DNA of 64,000 nucleotides, taken from positions 8,308 to 72,307 of the forward strand of contig NZ_JBNJLT010000009.1 of the NCBI RefSeq assembly GCF_050113635.1, written 5' to 3'. Below are positions 1-8,409 of the stretch, piece after piece. Made by a program: the position numbers and the translations under genes. Below the pieces are notes generated by a model. It was not told the DNA's origin. It searched no databases and was given only the letters and a program-made list of their open reading frames with translations. Source of the DNA: Marinimicrobium sp050113635 (lineage in GTDB: Bacteria; Pseudomonadota; Gammaproteobacteria; Pseudomonadales; Cellvibrionaceae). The number at the start of each line of letters is the position of its first letter. The first letter of the stretch is position 1.

Positions 1-492
1 GTGGCCAATAATGGCGATTTTACGCTTCTGCTCGTGATCGTTCTGATTGATGAAACGACCGGACACATTGAGTGAGTGCAGGTGTTGGGTGCCTGGGTGT
101 GAGCCCCGAACCGTAAAGGTGCCGCTGCTGCTGCCCCTGGAAATATATTGCTCATTCCCCCAGCCGCCCAGCCGGTTGAACCCGGCTACGAACGCGACCT
201 CGTCAGAAAGCCTCGCTCGAACCAGTTCGGCATCAATGGGTTTGAGGGTGATTTGCCGTCCTTTGGAAAGCCCGGCATAGGGGATCTGGGTTGGTCGGGC
301 TGACCATAAGAAAATGGAATTGGTCACTTCACCAAAATTGGAGGTCATCCCATTTTCCAGTCCGCGCCCGGCACCGAGCAGAATTACCAGCATGAAAATA
401 CCCCAAAACACCCCGAACGCTGTCAGTATGGTGCGTAATTTATGCTGCTTGAGCGTCGCTGCGATCTCCTGCCATTTTTCCCAATCAAACAT
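1..492 (-). CDS. MacB-like ABC transporter permease, 5' part only
   Basis: Only the first 164 residues are visible; the gene runs off the left edge. It starts at ATG 492 (MFDWEKWQEI) and has a first membrane segment inside HKLRTILTAFGVFWGIFML, followed by the start of a periplasmic MacB_PCD-type domain. The N-terminus is nearly the same as that of the next permease (TALTAFGVFWGIFML), so the two are paralogues. It lies 15 bases downstream of that permease in an ATPase-permease-permease operon, presumably forming an inner-membrane heterodimer that works with periplasmic partners to export a peptide, lipid or toxic compound. The substrate is unknown. The FtsX-like C-terminal membrane domain lies outside the window. 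Confidence 0.85.
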   Translation of the reverse strand, partial: MFDWEKWQEIAATLKQHKLRTILTAFGVFWGIFMLVILLGAGRGLENGMTSNFGEVTNSIFLWSARPTQIPYAGLSKGRQITLKPIDAELVRARLSDEVAFVAGFNRLGGWGNEQYISRGSSSGTFTVRGSHPGTQHLHSLNVSGRFINQNDHEQKRKIAIIGH

Positions 493-507
493 AATCGTCA
501 TCGCCCG

Positions 508-1761
508 CTATTCAGCGCGCATCGCCTCCACCGGAGAGATGGCGGCGGCTTTCAGGGCAGGAGCCAGTCCCGCGAGCGTCCCTACGCCAATCAGCAGCGC
601 AAGCGCTGTTAACGCCAACTGAAAGTCCACCTCTGGCTGCGCGAAGAACGTCATTTGCAGGTTGAGCGTACGCAGCACATAGCTCACCAGCTCCAGCAGG
701 CCCACGCCCAGCACCAGGCCCGCGTAGCCGGCCAGGCCGGTGATCAGCACTGACTCCAGCAGCAAACCGCTGACGATTCCGATGGGGCGGGCACCCAGCG
801 CCTTGCGCACACCGATTTCGCGAGTACGCTCCTTCACCGTAATAATCATGATGTTGCTGACGCCGACAATGCCGGCCGTGAGCGTCCCCAGGCCGACAAA
901 CCATAAAAAAGCGTTCAGCCCGGTGAATACCTGATTCAGGCCCTCGGCCTGTCGCGCTAGGTTGTTGATGCGAATGGCTTGCCGGTCATTGGGAGACACC
1001 TGGTGGCGGCGCTGCAGCAGCTCTTTTACACGTTCCTCCAGCGCGTAGCCATCTTCGCCGGGTGCCGGACGCAAAGCGATGGTACTGACGCGTTCCCCGC
1101 CGCCAAAGGTGGCCCCGAACGCGCTGCGGGGTAAATAGATACGCTCGGACATACGGCCTTCCCGCCCGCCATCGTAGAAGACGCCGACCACGGTAAACGT
1201 AATGCGGTTGATGCGAATGTCTTTCCCGAGGGCGGGCACTCCCATGGGAAACAGCGCGTCGCGCACCGTCGTGCCGATGGCGGCCACCTTGCGTCGCTCC
1301 TCTTCGTCGAGCTCATGCAGTTTGCGGCCATCGGGGAAATCGATATTGCCTTTAATCTGGAAATACTCGTCGGCTACGCCCAGCACATCGAAATTTGCCG
1401 CGCGATCGCCAAAGGTGATTTCTGCGCTCGCCTGCCGGAAGGCGCCCAGCGGTGTTTCGCTGGAGAGCACGCCCACACCGGGAATTTGCTGGCGAATGGC
1501 CCTCATATCGCTTTCTGTCAACACAATTTGCCGGTCTGGTCCCAGGCCGCGGTAGGGGATGGCGGTTTTGCCCGCGTGAACCCAGATGGTGTCCGTCAGA
1601 TCGTGGATAAAGCTCCGCTCGGCGCCATGCTGCATGCCGCGACCTGCACCGAGCAGCAAGACCAGCATGAAAATCCCCCAGAAAACCCCAAAGGCGGTGA
1701 GGGCGGTGCGTAACTTGTTACGCCGCATCGTGAACAGGATTTCCTGGAAGGCGTCTATCAT
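508..1761 (-). CDS. MacB-like ABC transporter permease
   Basis: Full-length permease of 417 residues with MacB/FtsX topology: one N-terminal membrane helix (about residues 17-40), a large periplasmic domain (about 45-280), then three C-terminal helices in an FtsX domain with the typical KERTREIGVRKALGA loop. I use ATG 1761 (MIDAFQEIL), directly after the ATPase stop at 1763-1765; a longer open frame extends upstream but overlaps the ATPase gene. It pairs with the paralogous permease downstream and the ATPase upstream. MacB-family transporters couple cytoplasmic ATP hydrolysis to periplasmic movements rather than to transmembrane transport in the usual sense. No membrane-fusion protein gene is visible in the window. 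Confidence 0.9.
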   Translation of the reverse strand: MIDAFQEILFTMRRNKLRTALTAFGVFWGIFMLVLLLGAGRGMQHGAERSFIHDLTDTIWVHAGKTAIPYRGLGPDRQIVLTESDMRAIRQQIPGVGVLSSETPLGAFRQASAEITFGDRAANFDVLGVADEYFQIKGNIDFPDGRKLHELDEEERRKVAAIGTTVRDALFPMGVPALGKDIRINRITFTVVGVFYDGGREGRMSERIYLPRSAFGATFGGGERVSTIALRPAPGEDGYALEERVKELLQRRHQVSPNDRQAIRINNLARQAEGLNQVFTGLNAFLWFVGLGTLTAGIVGVSNIMIITVKERTREIGVRKALGARPIGIVSGLLLESVLITGLAGYAGLVLGVGLLELVSYVLRTLNLQMTFFAQPEVDFQLALTALALLIGVGTLAGLAPALKAAAISPVEAMRAE

Positions 1762-1762
1762 C

Positions 1763-2458
1763 TCAGGCCGGCTCGGCGGCCGGGTCCGCGATAATGCGAC
1801 CATCGCGGAGCACGATGCGGCGCTGGGTTTGCGCGGCGATTTCCGGCTCGTGCGTCACGATGATCAGGGTGTTTCCCTGGCGATGCACGGAATGCAGCAG
1901 TTCCATGACCTCGTGGGTGGTAACGCTATCGAGGGCGCCGGTGGGCTCATCGGCCAGAATGACCTTCGGTTGCGTGACCAGGGCCCGAGCGATAGCAACG
2001 CGCTGCTTCTGGCCACCGGACAGTTCGTTCGGCATGTGATGAGCACGGTCGGCCAAGCCGACTCGCTCGAGATAGTGCCGAGCCTGCTCATTCCTCGCCT
2101 TGCGACCCACGCCTTGGTAGTACAGAGGCAACGCCACGTTTTCCAGGGCATTTTTGAAGGGCAGAAGGTTGAAAGACTGGAACACAAAACCAATCAGCTG
2201 GTTGCGGAACTGGGCGGCCCGCCGCTCGCTCAGCCGTTCCATGGGCTGATCCGCCAGGCGATAGTGACCTTCGTCGTAGCGGTCCAGCAAGCCGAGAATG
2301 TTCAGCAGGGTGGATTTGCCAGAACCGGAGGACCCCATGATGGATACCAGTTCCCCGGCGCGGATATGCAGGTCTATACCTTTGAGAACATGCAACCGCT
2401 GCTGGGCACTGCCGTAGTATTTATGGATATTATCGAGGTGAATCATCGCGTCTGGCAT
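1763..2458 (-). CDS. ABC transporter ATP-binding protein (MacB/LolD type)
   Basis: ATPase subunit of the exporter, about 231 residues from ATG 2458 (MPDAMIHLDN). An ATG at 2446 is also possible; the open frame upstream to 2518 lacks family similarity. Walker A is GSSGSGKST (residues 42-50), the signature is LSGGQKQR, and Walker B is VILADEPTGALD followed by the switch histidine in VTHEPE. These are typical of the MacB/LolD subfamily. It is the first gene of the three-gene operon and its stop lies 1 base from the start of the next gene, so translation is probably coupled. Substrate unknown. Confidence 0.92.
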   Translation of the reverse strand: MPDAMIHLDNIHKYYGSAQQRLHVLKGIDLHIRAGELVSIMGSSGSGKSTLLNILGLLDRYDEGHYRLADQPMERLSERRAAQFRNQLIGFVFQSFNLLPFKNALENVALPLYYQGVGRKARNEQARHYLERVGLADRAHHMPNELSGGQKQRVAIARALVTQPKVILADEPTGALDSVTTHEVMELLHSVHRQGNTLIIVTHEPEIAAQTQRRIVLRDGRIIADPAAEPA

Positions 2459-2627
2459 TGTGGAGTAATAGTTGTGGGCACCATTTTGCCTGTATTTGGT
2501 GCGTAACGCCATGGTCAAATGATTGACGCTAACCGCTGCGCTTCCCTCCTCGTCTCCCTACCTGAAAGTCAGTGTCCGCTCGCCTCGACTCCCCTTCCAA
2601 CCGCCGACGATCAACAGGTCTTCCGGT

Positions 2628-2645
2628 CCGTCATAAAACCTTCAT
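2628..2645 (+). promoter_or_regulatory. Putative Pho box (PhoB site) upstream of the lipoprotein/TonB receptor trio
   Basis: CCGTCATAAAACCTTCAT contains two 7-base repeats, CCGTCAT and CCTTCAT, separated by AAAA. Against the Pho box half-site CTGTCAT they match 6/7 and 5/7 with the correct 4-base A/T-rich spacer. A further A-run follows. It lies 162 bases before the lipoprotein start. The stronger Pho box before the PhoX gene at 16812 supports an active PhoB regulon here, but the assignment is from pattern alone. Confidence 0.55.
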
Positions 2646-2807
2646 AAAAATGACGCTTAAGGTTCACAAATCTTGTTGAACATAGGCGCCACGAGAGAGA
2701 AGCAGGACGTTTCTCATGCCGGTGCCCGTGAGGCGGGAAAGCCTCCGGTGGCTTCGGCCTCAACCGTTTTTCCAAAAAAGCGATCCACACTTGGGAGTGC
2801 TCTGTTT

Positions 2808-4478
2808 ATGAAAATCTTGAATCTGGTGAGCGTAACAGCTCTAACGGCGGTACTGGCCGCCTGTGGTGGTGGCGATATTGAGATCGACGCCCGCAACCAA
2901 TCCAATACTGATAACTCGGTGGGCGATGGCAGCAATAACTCAGGCGGCGGTGGTAATGGCGGCGGCAATGGCGATAACAACCCCTGTGCGGCCTATAGCG
3001 AAGAAGGCACGGATTACCAGGGCACTTACGATGGGCAGCATTGTACCTATGGTTCCGACTTCGTCAGCCTGAGCAACCCCTATACGGGTGATGAAGAGCT
3101 GGTGTTTGCCGATCTGCCCAACGACGGCGCGCATATCTTTAACGACAGCCTGATGATTGGTCGTAATTATGACAACGACGCCGATATGGCGGAGGCCGGC
3201 ATCACCCAGGGCGGGGACGGTTCGGTGCTGCGACTGGAAGCTGGCACTATCCTGGCGTTCCGTTCCAACGACGACTACTTCGTTATCAACCGCGGCTCTC
3301 AGGTATTCGCCGAAGGTTCTGCAACCGCACCCGTGACGGTAACCTCCACCTCTGATATCGATGGTGCTGTGGGTGCCGAAGATGTTCAGGAGTGGGGCGG
3401 TATGATCATCAACGGTTTCGGTGTGACCAACAAGTGTGGGTATACCGGCTCTGTTGACGGTGGCGACCTCGCGACTTCCGACTGTCATATTGCGGCGGAA
3501 GGTAAGGCCGGTGCCGGTCAGACTTTCTACGGTGGTGATAACAATGATGATAATTCCGGTGTTCTGAACTACTTCGTGCTGAAGCATTCCGGTGCGCAAG
3601 TGGCTCCGGATAATGAGCTGAACGGCATTTCGTTTAACGCTGTAGGTCGTGGCACAGAGGTGGACTACCTGCAAGTGTACTCAACCTATGATGATGGTAT
3701 TGAGTTCTTTGGCGGTGCTGTCAACGTCAGCCACTTTGTCGGACTGTATGCCCAGGACGATACCATCGATATCGACGAGGCTTACTCGGGAACGATTGAT
3801 TATGCGTTGGTTATCCAGGGCGAAGACAATGGTGACCACTGCATCGAGTCCGACGGTATCGGTAGCTGGGACGACCTTGATCAAGCGACGATTGCTGATT
3901 TCATCAGCCGCGGTCTGAACTCTCGTGCCACGGTTAAAAACCTGACCTGTATCGTATCGCCGAACGAGCTGGGAACGCACGCAGCTGGCCACGGCTGGCG
4001 TATTCGCGAGGCACATTTCCCTGTTATTCAGAACTCGATCCTCACTACGGCGTATATGGCCGACAGCAGCGAGGATAACTATTGTGTCCGAATTGACTCG
4101 GACGAAGGACTGCAGGCGGCGGAAGATGGCGACCTGGTGATTGAGCAATCTCTGATTGCCTGTCATGACCTGACAACCGGTAATGACCTGCCGGGCGGAC
4201 AAACCCAGCTGCAATTCCTGCAAGCTAGCAACGATGTGGTTCAGACTGATGCCGCTGGAGAAGATCCCACCATGGCAGGCAATCCCGGCCTGCAGATCCT
4301 GAACGGCTTCTACTCTCTGCCAATCGGTGATGTGCAAATCAATGGGGGTGCGCCCACGATTACTCCGACCGAGAGTCGCGGCTTTGTCGGTGCGGTGACG
4401 GCTGATGATGATTGGACTGCTGGCTGGACTTACGGTCTGCATCAGGACAATCGCGGTCAACCGCTGTGGTTTGAGTAA
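2808..4478 (+). CDS. Secreted beta-helix-like lipoprotein associated with a TonB receptor
   Basis: A 556-residue lipoprotein. I start it at ATG 2808, which gives a signal peptide ending in lipobox LAAC (Cys19); the open frame upstream to 2673 has no signal features. A low-complexity Gly/Asn linker (about 35-60) is followed by a domain with the hallmarks EWGGMIINGFG (about 195) and DDGIEFFGGAVN (about 295). I recall these from a family of secreted proteins common in Bacteroidetes and marine Proteobacteria and often next to TonB receptors; the repeated Asp/Gly/Asn pattern fits a right-handed parallel beta-helix. No catalytic site is recognised. A Pho box lies upstream and a TonB receptor follows after a terminator. 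A role in capturing a phosphorus-containing nutrient at the cell surface is inference. Confidence 0.75.
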   Translation: MKILNLVSVTALTAVLAACGGGDIEIDARNQSNTDNSVGDGSNNSGGGGNGGGNGDNNPCAAYSEEGTDYQGTYDGQHCTYGSDFVSLSNPYTGDEELVFADLPNDGAHIFNDSLMIGRNYDNDADMAEAGITQGGDGSVLRLEAGTILAFRSNDDYFVINRGSQVFAEGSATAPVTVTSTSDIDGAVGAEDVQEWGGMIINGFGVTNKCGYTGSVDGGDLATSDCHIAAEGKAGAGQTFYGGDNNDDNSGVLNYFVLKHSGAQVAPDNELNGISFNAVGRGTEVDYLQVYSTYDDGIEFFGGAVNVSHFVGLYAQDDTIDIDEAYSGTIDYALVIQGEDNGDHCIESDGIGSWDDLDQATIADFISRGLNSRATVKNLTCIVSPNELGTHAAGHGWRIREAHFPVIQNSILTTAYMADSSEDNYCVRIDSDEGLQAAEDGDLVIEQSLIACHDLTTGNDLPGGQTQLQFLQASNDVVQTDAAGEDPTMAGNPGLQILNGFYSLPIGDVQINGGAPTITPTESRGFVGAVTADDDWTAGWTYGLHQDNRGQPLWFE

Positions 4479-4527
4479 GCACAGGCCCTGACCATCCCAA
4501 TCGAAATACTCTTCGATTGCCGTAATG

Positions 4528-4556
4528 AAAAGGGCGCCGCCAGGCGCCCTTTTTTC
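4528..4556 (+). terminator. Rho-independent terminator after the lipoprotein gene
   Basis: Stem AAGGGCGCC/GGCGCCCTT with a four-base loop, followed by a T-run (4549-4555). The TonB receptor start is only 56 bases downstream, so the receptor is served by read-through or by its own promoter in this short gap. Confidence 0.9.
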
Positions 4557-4611
4557 TGACGGAATTGTTAAAGCCTAATTGTGTTAAAGCCTAATTGATA
4601 GGGCCGTTCAT

Positions 4612-7374
4612 ATGAACAGCAAATATTTTTCTCATCGCAGTGCTCTGGCAGGATTCAGCGTCAGTTTGCTCAGCGTACTGGTTAGCGCTTCTGTGCAGGC
4701 GCAGGATAACGATGAAAGCGAGCCGCCGGTGGTGGCACCGCCCGTTATGGAAGAGCTGCTGGTGACGGGGGGGCGTTTGATGAGCGGAGCGGAAAGCCTG
4801 GCCGTGGAACGCCAGGAGGCTGCGGTCGCTACGGATCTGCTTGGGGCTGACCAAATCAGTCGTATCGGGGATTCCACCGTGGCGCTGGCGCTCACTCGTG
4901 TCCCCGGTGTAACACTGGTGGACGACAAGTTTGTGTTTGTCCGAGGGCTGGGTGAGCGGTACTCAAGCACCACGTTGAACGGTGCCATGGTGCCCTCGCC
5001 GGATTTGTCACGCAACGTGCTGCCGCTGGACATCATTCCCACCTCCATTGTGGATTCGCTGGCGATTCAAAAAGTGCCATCGGCGGACAAGCCTGCGGCG
5101 TTTGGCGGGGGCAGCGTGGATATTCGCACTACGGGGATTCCCGATGAGCTGCTGTTTTCCCTGGAGCTTGGGACGGGTACCAATACGGCATCGTCCGACT
5201 TTCTCACCTATTCCGGCGGCGGTGATGATCGCTGGGGCAGCGATGATGGCACTCGTGCCTTGTCGGCTGAGCTGAACGGTGCGCTGGATAATTACCGGGG
5301 TAACCTCAATGCCGCCAATATGCATCGCCTGGGTGACTTTGCCTCCTTGTCTGATGCCCGGGCGGCGAACCGTGAGCTGGCCTCGACGCTGAACCGGGAC
5401 ATTTCCCCCCGTGAAACATCGGGTGACCCGGACATCAAGGCCGAAATCAACCTGGGGAACAACTTTGAACTGTCCAACGGCATGGAGCTGGGCTTTCTGG
5501 CGGGTGCGGCCTACGATAGTGGCTGGCGTAATCGGGATGTGATCCAGAGAGCCTTTTTGAATCCCCAGGAACAGGTAACGTTTGAAGACGAAACCATCTA
5601 TTCCGTAGATATTACCGGCAACCTCAGTTTCGGTCTGCGCCTCAACTCGGAGAACACCATTGAAACCACCAGTTTGTGGCTGAGGAACACCGATGATGAA
5701 GTCTCCGTGCGGAATTATTTCAATGCAAACCGGTTCCTGAGTGATGGTCGCGGATTCCGCGCTACAGAGCTGCGCTACGAAGAGCGTGAAATGGAAGTTC
5801 ACCAGATCCACGGTGAGCACGAACTGGGCTGGGAAACTCTGGATACCCTGGGGCTGGAGGACACGCTGGGCTTTCTGCGAGGCCTGACGTTTAACTGGTA
5901 TATCTCGGAGAGTGAAGCCACCACGGACTTGCCCAATGAAGTTAATGCGCTGGGCAGTACGACCACGGACCCGAATACCGGTGAAGTGCTGTCCAGCTCG
6001 TTCGATGGGGCCAACTCCAGGGCGGTCAGCTATCGTTTTTCTGATCTCCAGGATAACGTCGACAGCAATGGCTTTTCGGTGACCATGCCCATTACTACTG
6101 ACAGCTGGGATATCAAACTCACTGGTGGTATGGACTACTGGCAAAAATCCCGGGCCTATCGCCAGTACGAGTTTTACCTTGGCAGTACTTCCCTGGGGAA
6201 CAGCGACCCGCTCTTCACCCAGGAACTGAGCGATATCCTTGCCAATGAAAACATTCTGAATCCGGATAACGGTTTCCAAGTTACCAACAGCCAGGACAAC
6301 GCCAACAGCTATATTGCGGCAAATAAGGTCAATGCGGCCTTTGGTCAGTTGGATGTGACCTGGGATTATACCTGGCGCCTGGTGGTGGGAAGTCGATGGG
6401 AAGATTACCAGCAGGTCAATTTGCCGTGGGAGCCGGTGAAGTATGACGGCAGCCAGTTCCCCGGCATGGACAGCACCAACCCGGAAGTTATCGCAGATTA
6501 TTTCCAGAATGTGACCTACGCCGATGACGAAGTCTTTAACTCCGTCGCGCTGACCTGGATGCTGCAGGACTTCTGGGCGGAAGACTTCCAATTGCGTGCC
6601 AGTTTTGGTGAGACCACCGTGCGCCCGGACCTGCGGGAAATTTCCAGCGCCAGCTACTTCGATCCGATCACCGATATTGTCGTAAATGGTAACCCGAATG
6701 TGGTGCCGTCACAGATCGATAACTACGATCTGCGCGCCGAGTGGTTCTTCTCGGGAGGCGATAACTTTACGCTGTCTTTATTTTACAAGGACATCGTGAA
6801 CCCGATCGAGATGTTTGAGGGAGCCGCGACCGACGACAATATTCGGGCGGAAATTCATAATGGTGACAGTGCCGAGCTGTATGGCCTGGAAGTGGAGTTC
6901 CTGAAACAGTTGGGCAGCTTGTCGCCCATGCTGGACCCGTTCTTTGTGCAAGGGAACTTCACCTTTATGGATCAGGAGCTGGTGGCGGGGAACAATGCTG
7001 ATGCCCCCACCAACCCGGTGCGGCCGATGCAGGGTGCCTCCGATGTGGTGAGTAACCTGATCCTGGGATTTGATTCACCCGACAGCATGCACTCGGCGAC
7101 GCTTTCCTACAACTCCTTTAGCGAGCGGTTGTTCTTCGCCGGGCGAAATGGGGCACCCGATAGTTACGAGCAGCCTTTCCATTCATTGGATTTTACCTAC
7201 TCTTTCTATCCCGATGACCACTTCACCGTGAAGTTCAAAGTCAAAAACCTGCTTGACGAGAACCTCACTTTGGAGCGTACCAATACGCGTTCGGATGGCT
7301 CCTCTCAGGATATCGAGGTCTATCACCAGGAGCGTGGTCAGGAATTGAGCTTGAGTGTGCAATACCGCTTTTAA
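4612..7374 (+). CDS. TonB-dependent outer-membrane receptor (putative Pho-linked substrate)
   Basis: A 920-residue receptor that imports a ligand across the outer membrane using TonB/ExbBD energy. Signal peptide 1-30 (cleavage after SVQA), TonB-box-like MEELLVTG (46-53), plug domain with RGLGERYSSTTLNG (111-124) and FGGGSVDIRT, then a 22-strand-type barrel ending in the terminal aromatic residue (SVQYRF). The RGLGERY plug subtype is a recognisable group often paired with the secreted lipoprotein family encoded just upstream. Start ATG 4612 is the only one that places the signal peptide correctly. The ligand is not known; the Pho box before the upstream gene suggests a phosphorus compound, but the terminator between the two genes weakens co-transcription. 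Confidence 0.93.
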   Translation: MNSKYFSHRSALAGFSVSLLSVLVSASVQAQDNDESEPPVVAPPVMEELLVTGGRLMSGAESLAVERQEAAVATDLLGADQISRIGDSTVALALTRVPGVTLVDDKFVFVRGLGERYSSTTLNGAMVPSPDLSRNVLPLDIIPTSIVDSLAIQKVPSADKPAAFGGGSVDIRTTGIPDELLFSLELGTGTNTASSDFLTYSGGGDDRWGSDDGTRALSAELNGALDNYRGNLNAANMHRLGDFASLSDARAANRELASTLNRDISPRETSGDPDIKAEINLGNNFELSNGMELGFLAGAAYDSGWRNRDVIQRAFLNPQEQVTFEDETIYSVDITGNLSFGLRLNSENTIETTSLWLRNTDDEVSVRNYFNANRFLSDGRGFRATELRYEEREMEVHQIHGEHELGWETLDTLGLEDTLGFLRGLTFNWYISESEATTDLPNEVNALGSTTTDPNTGEVLSSSFDGANSRAVSYRFSDLQDNVDSNGFSVTMPITTDSWDIKLTGGMDYWQKSRAYRQYEFYLGSTSLGNSDPLFTQELSDILANENILNPDNGFQVTNSQDNANSYIAANKVNAAFGQLDVTWDYTWRLVVGSRWEDYQQVNLPWEPVKYDGSQFPGMDSTNPEVIADYFQNVTYADDEVFNSVALTWMLQDFWAEDFQLRASFGETTVRPDLREISSASYFDPITDIVVNGNPNVVPSQIDNYDLRAEWFFSGGDNFTLSLFYKDIVNPIEMFEGAATDDNIRAEIHNGDSAELYGLEVEFLKQLGSLSPMLDPFFVQGNFTFMDQELVAGNNADAPTNPVRPMQGASDVVSNLILGFDSPDSMHSATLSYNSFSERLFFAGRNGAPDSYEQPFHSLDFTYSFYPDDHFTVKFKVKNLLDENLTLERTNTRSDGSSQDIEVYHQERGQELSLSVQYRF

Positions 7375-7403
7375 CGGGCGCTGACACCTTTTCACAGCTT
7401 CTT

Positions 7404-7430
7404 GCCGCCCTCAGGGGCGGCTTTTTTTTT
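7404..7430 (+). terminator. Rho-independent terminator after the TonB receptor
   Basis: Stem GCCGCCC/GGGCGGC with a TCAG loop followed by nine T residues. Confidence 0.92.
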
Positions 7431-7570
7431 GAATTTTTCTTCAATTGTCACAATAAATTAATAAAAACCTGATAGGGGCAATGCTAACCTCTGTGTCATA
7501 GGAGTTCGGAAATGCGCCATCCGTCTTGAGAACCACTCTTCCGTGCCAATGAGAAAAAGAGGATAAGAGC

Positions 7571-8287
7571 ATGAAAAATGTCGTAGTCAGCGTTTTGATT
7601 GCGCTGGGCCTGGGTTCAGTGGGCAGCGCAGTGGCCGAGCAATACCAGCCTGCGGGTTTTGGGGAAAATGTCCTGCCTTATCTGGAAGCGGCGGTCGAAA
7701 GCCCCGCGCTGGATGACAACACACCGGTAGCCGCCGTTTATTGTCAGGCGGACGTCGGCGCCGATGGTCTCACGCGCAATGTATCCTGTTATGAGCGAGA
7801 AGGATTCAGAACCTTGCGTGATCAGGTAGAGGAAGCCATGGCGGGTCGTCGTATGATACCGGCGAAAATCGACGGTAAGCCAGTCCCTGTTCGAATGGTG
7901 TTCCGTGTGGTCTATGCGGACCGGTCGGGTCAGCCGCCGGTTATGTTGTTGCCGAACCTCGGACACATGCAGGGCGACTTTGGGTATCAATACTCAGCGC
8001 CTCAAGAGCGTCTGGATGATACCAACTGGTACGGTTTGTATCGTCGTGATACACGGAGCAGTGGCCAGCCCTTTTTCAGTGATGAGGGCGAGCTGACGCG
8101 AGTATTGGCGTGGGTCACCGAAAGCGGCAGAGTGGTGACCGCCCACGGGCTGGAGACGCACAGCGGGTACAAACGCGATGCGCGTGCCGTGGAAAAAGCG
8201 CTCGAAAGCTCACGGTTTATCCCCGGCATGGCCAATGGCGAAGCAAAACGCATGCGTTATGTGGCGGTATTGCATTACCCGCAGTAA
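7571..8287 (+). CDS. Periplasmic protein with two TonB-C-like domains
   Basis: A 238-residue exported protein: signal peptide 1-22 (ending SAVA), no further membrane helix and no proline-rich spacer. The mature part reads as two copies of a TonB C-terminal-like beta-alpha-beta unit. Copy 1 (about 50-115) has a 'DG' turn, a helix with EEAMAGRRMIPA and KIDGKPVPV leading into a final strand. Copy 2 (about 175-237) has the parallel VEKALESSRFIPG, then NGEAKRMRYVAVLHY. In TonB this fold contacts the TonB box of receptors. The gene lies 196 bases after the Pho-linked receptor, behind a terminator and therefore with its own promoter; an imperfect PhoB-like half-site (TTGTCAC, 7445-7451) is present. 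Function unknown; assistance to or competition with TonB at the neighbouring receptor is inference. Confidence 0.7.
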   Translation: MKNVVVSVLIALGLGSVGSAVAEQYQPAGFGENVLPYLEAAVESPALDDNTPVAAVYCQADVGADGLTRNVSCYEREGFRTLRDQVEEAMAGRRMIPAKIDGKPVPVRMVFRVVYADRSGQPPVMLLPNLGHMQGDFGYQYSAPQERLDDTNWYGLYRRDTRSSGQPFFSDEGELTRVLAWVTESGRVVTAHGLETHSGYKRDARAVEKALESSRFIPGMANGEAKRMRYVAVLHYPQ

Positions 8288-8333
8288 AGCATCTACCTGT
8301 TGATCTTTGTTCATAATTCCGCGCGCCGATCCG

Positions 8334-8362
8334 CCGGCTGCCTGAGGGCAGCCGGTTTTCCT
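8334..8362 (+). terminator. Rho-independent terminator after the TonB-C-like gene
   Basis: Nine-base stem CCGGCTGCC/GGCAGCCGG with loop TGAG and a short T-run (8356-8359). It sits between convergent genes and may act in both directions. Confidence 0.85.
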
Positions 8363-8409
8363 TGATCTTCAGATTCTCTTGGGAGCAGGGGCGAGGGGTA
8401 ATAGGCCTG

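Noticed and set aside
5008..6591. 527-codon open frame antisense to the first TonB receptor
   Set aside because: Length is explained by the codon bias of the receptor gene; no recognisable motifs.
7445..7462. Second Pho box before the TonB-C-like gene
   Set aside because: Only the first half-site (TTGTCAC) is reasonable; the second is a poor match, so it is not listed as a feature.
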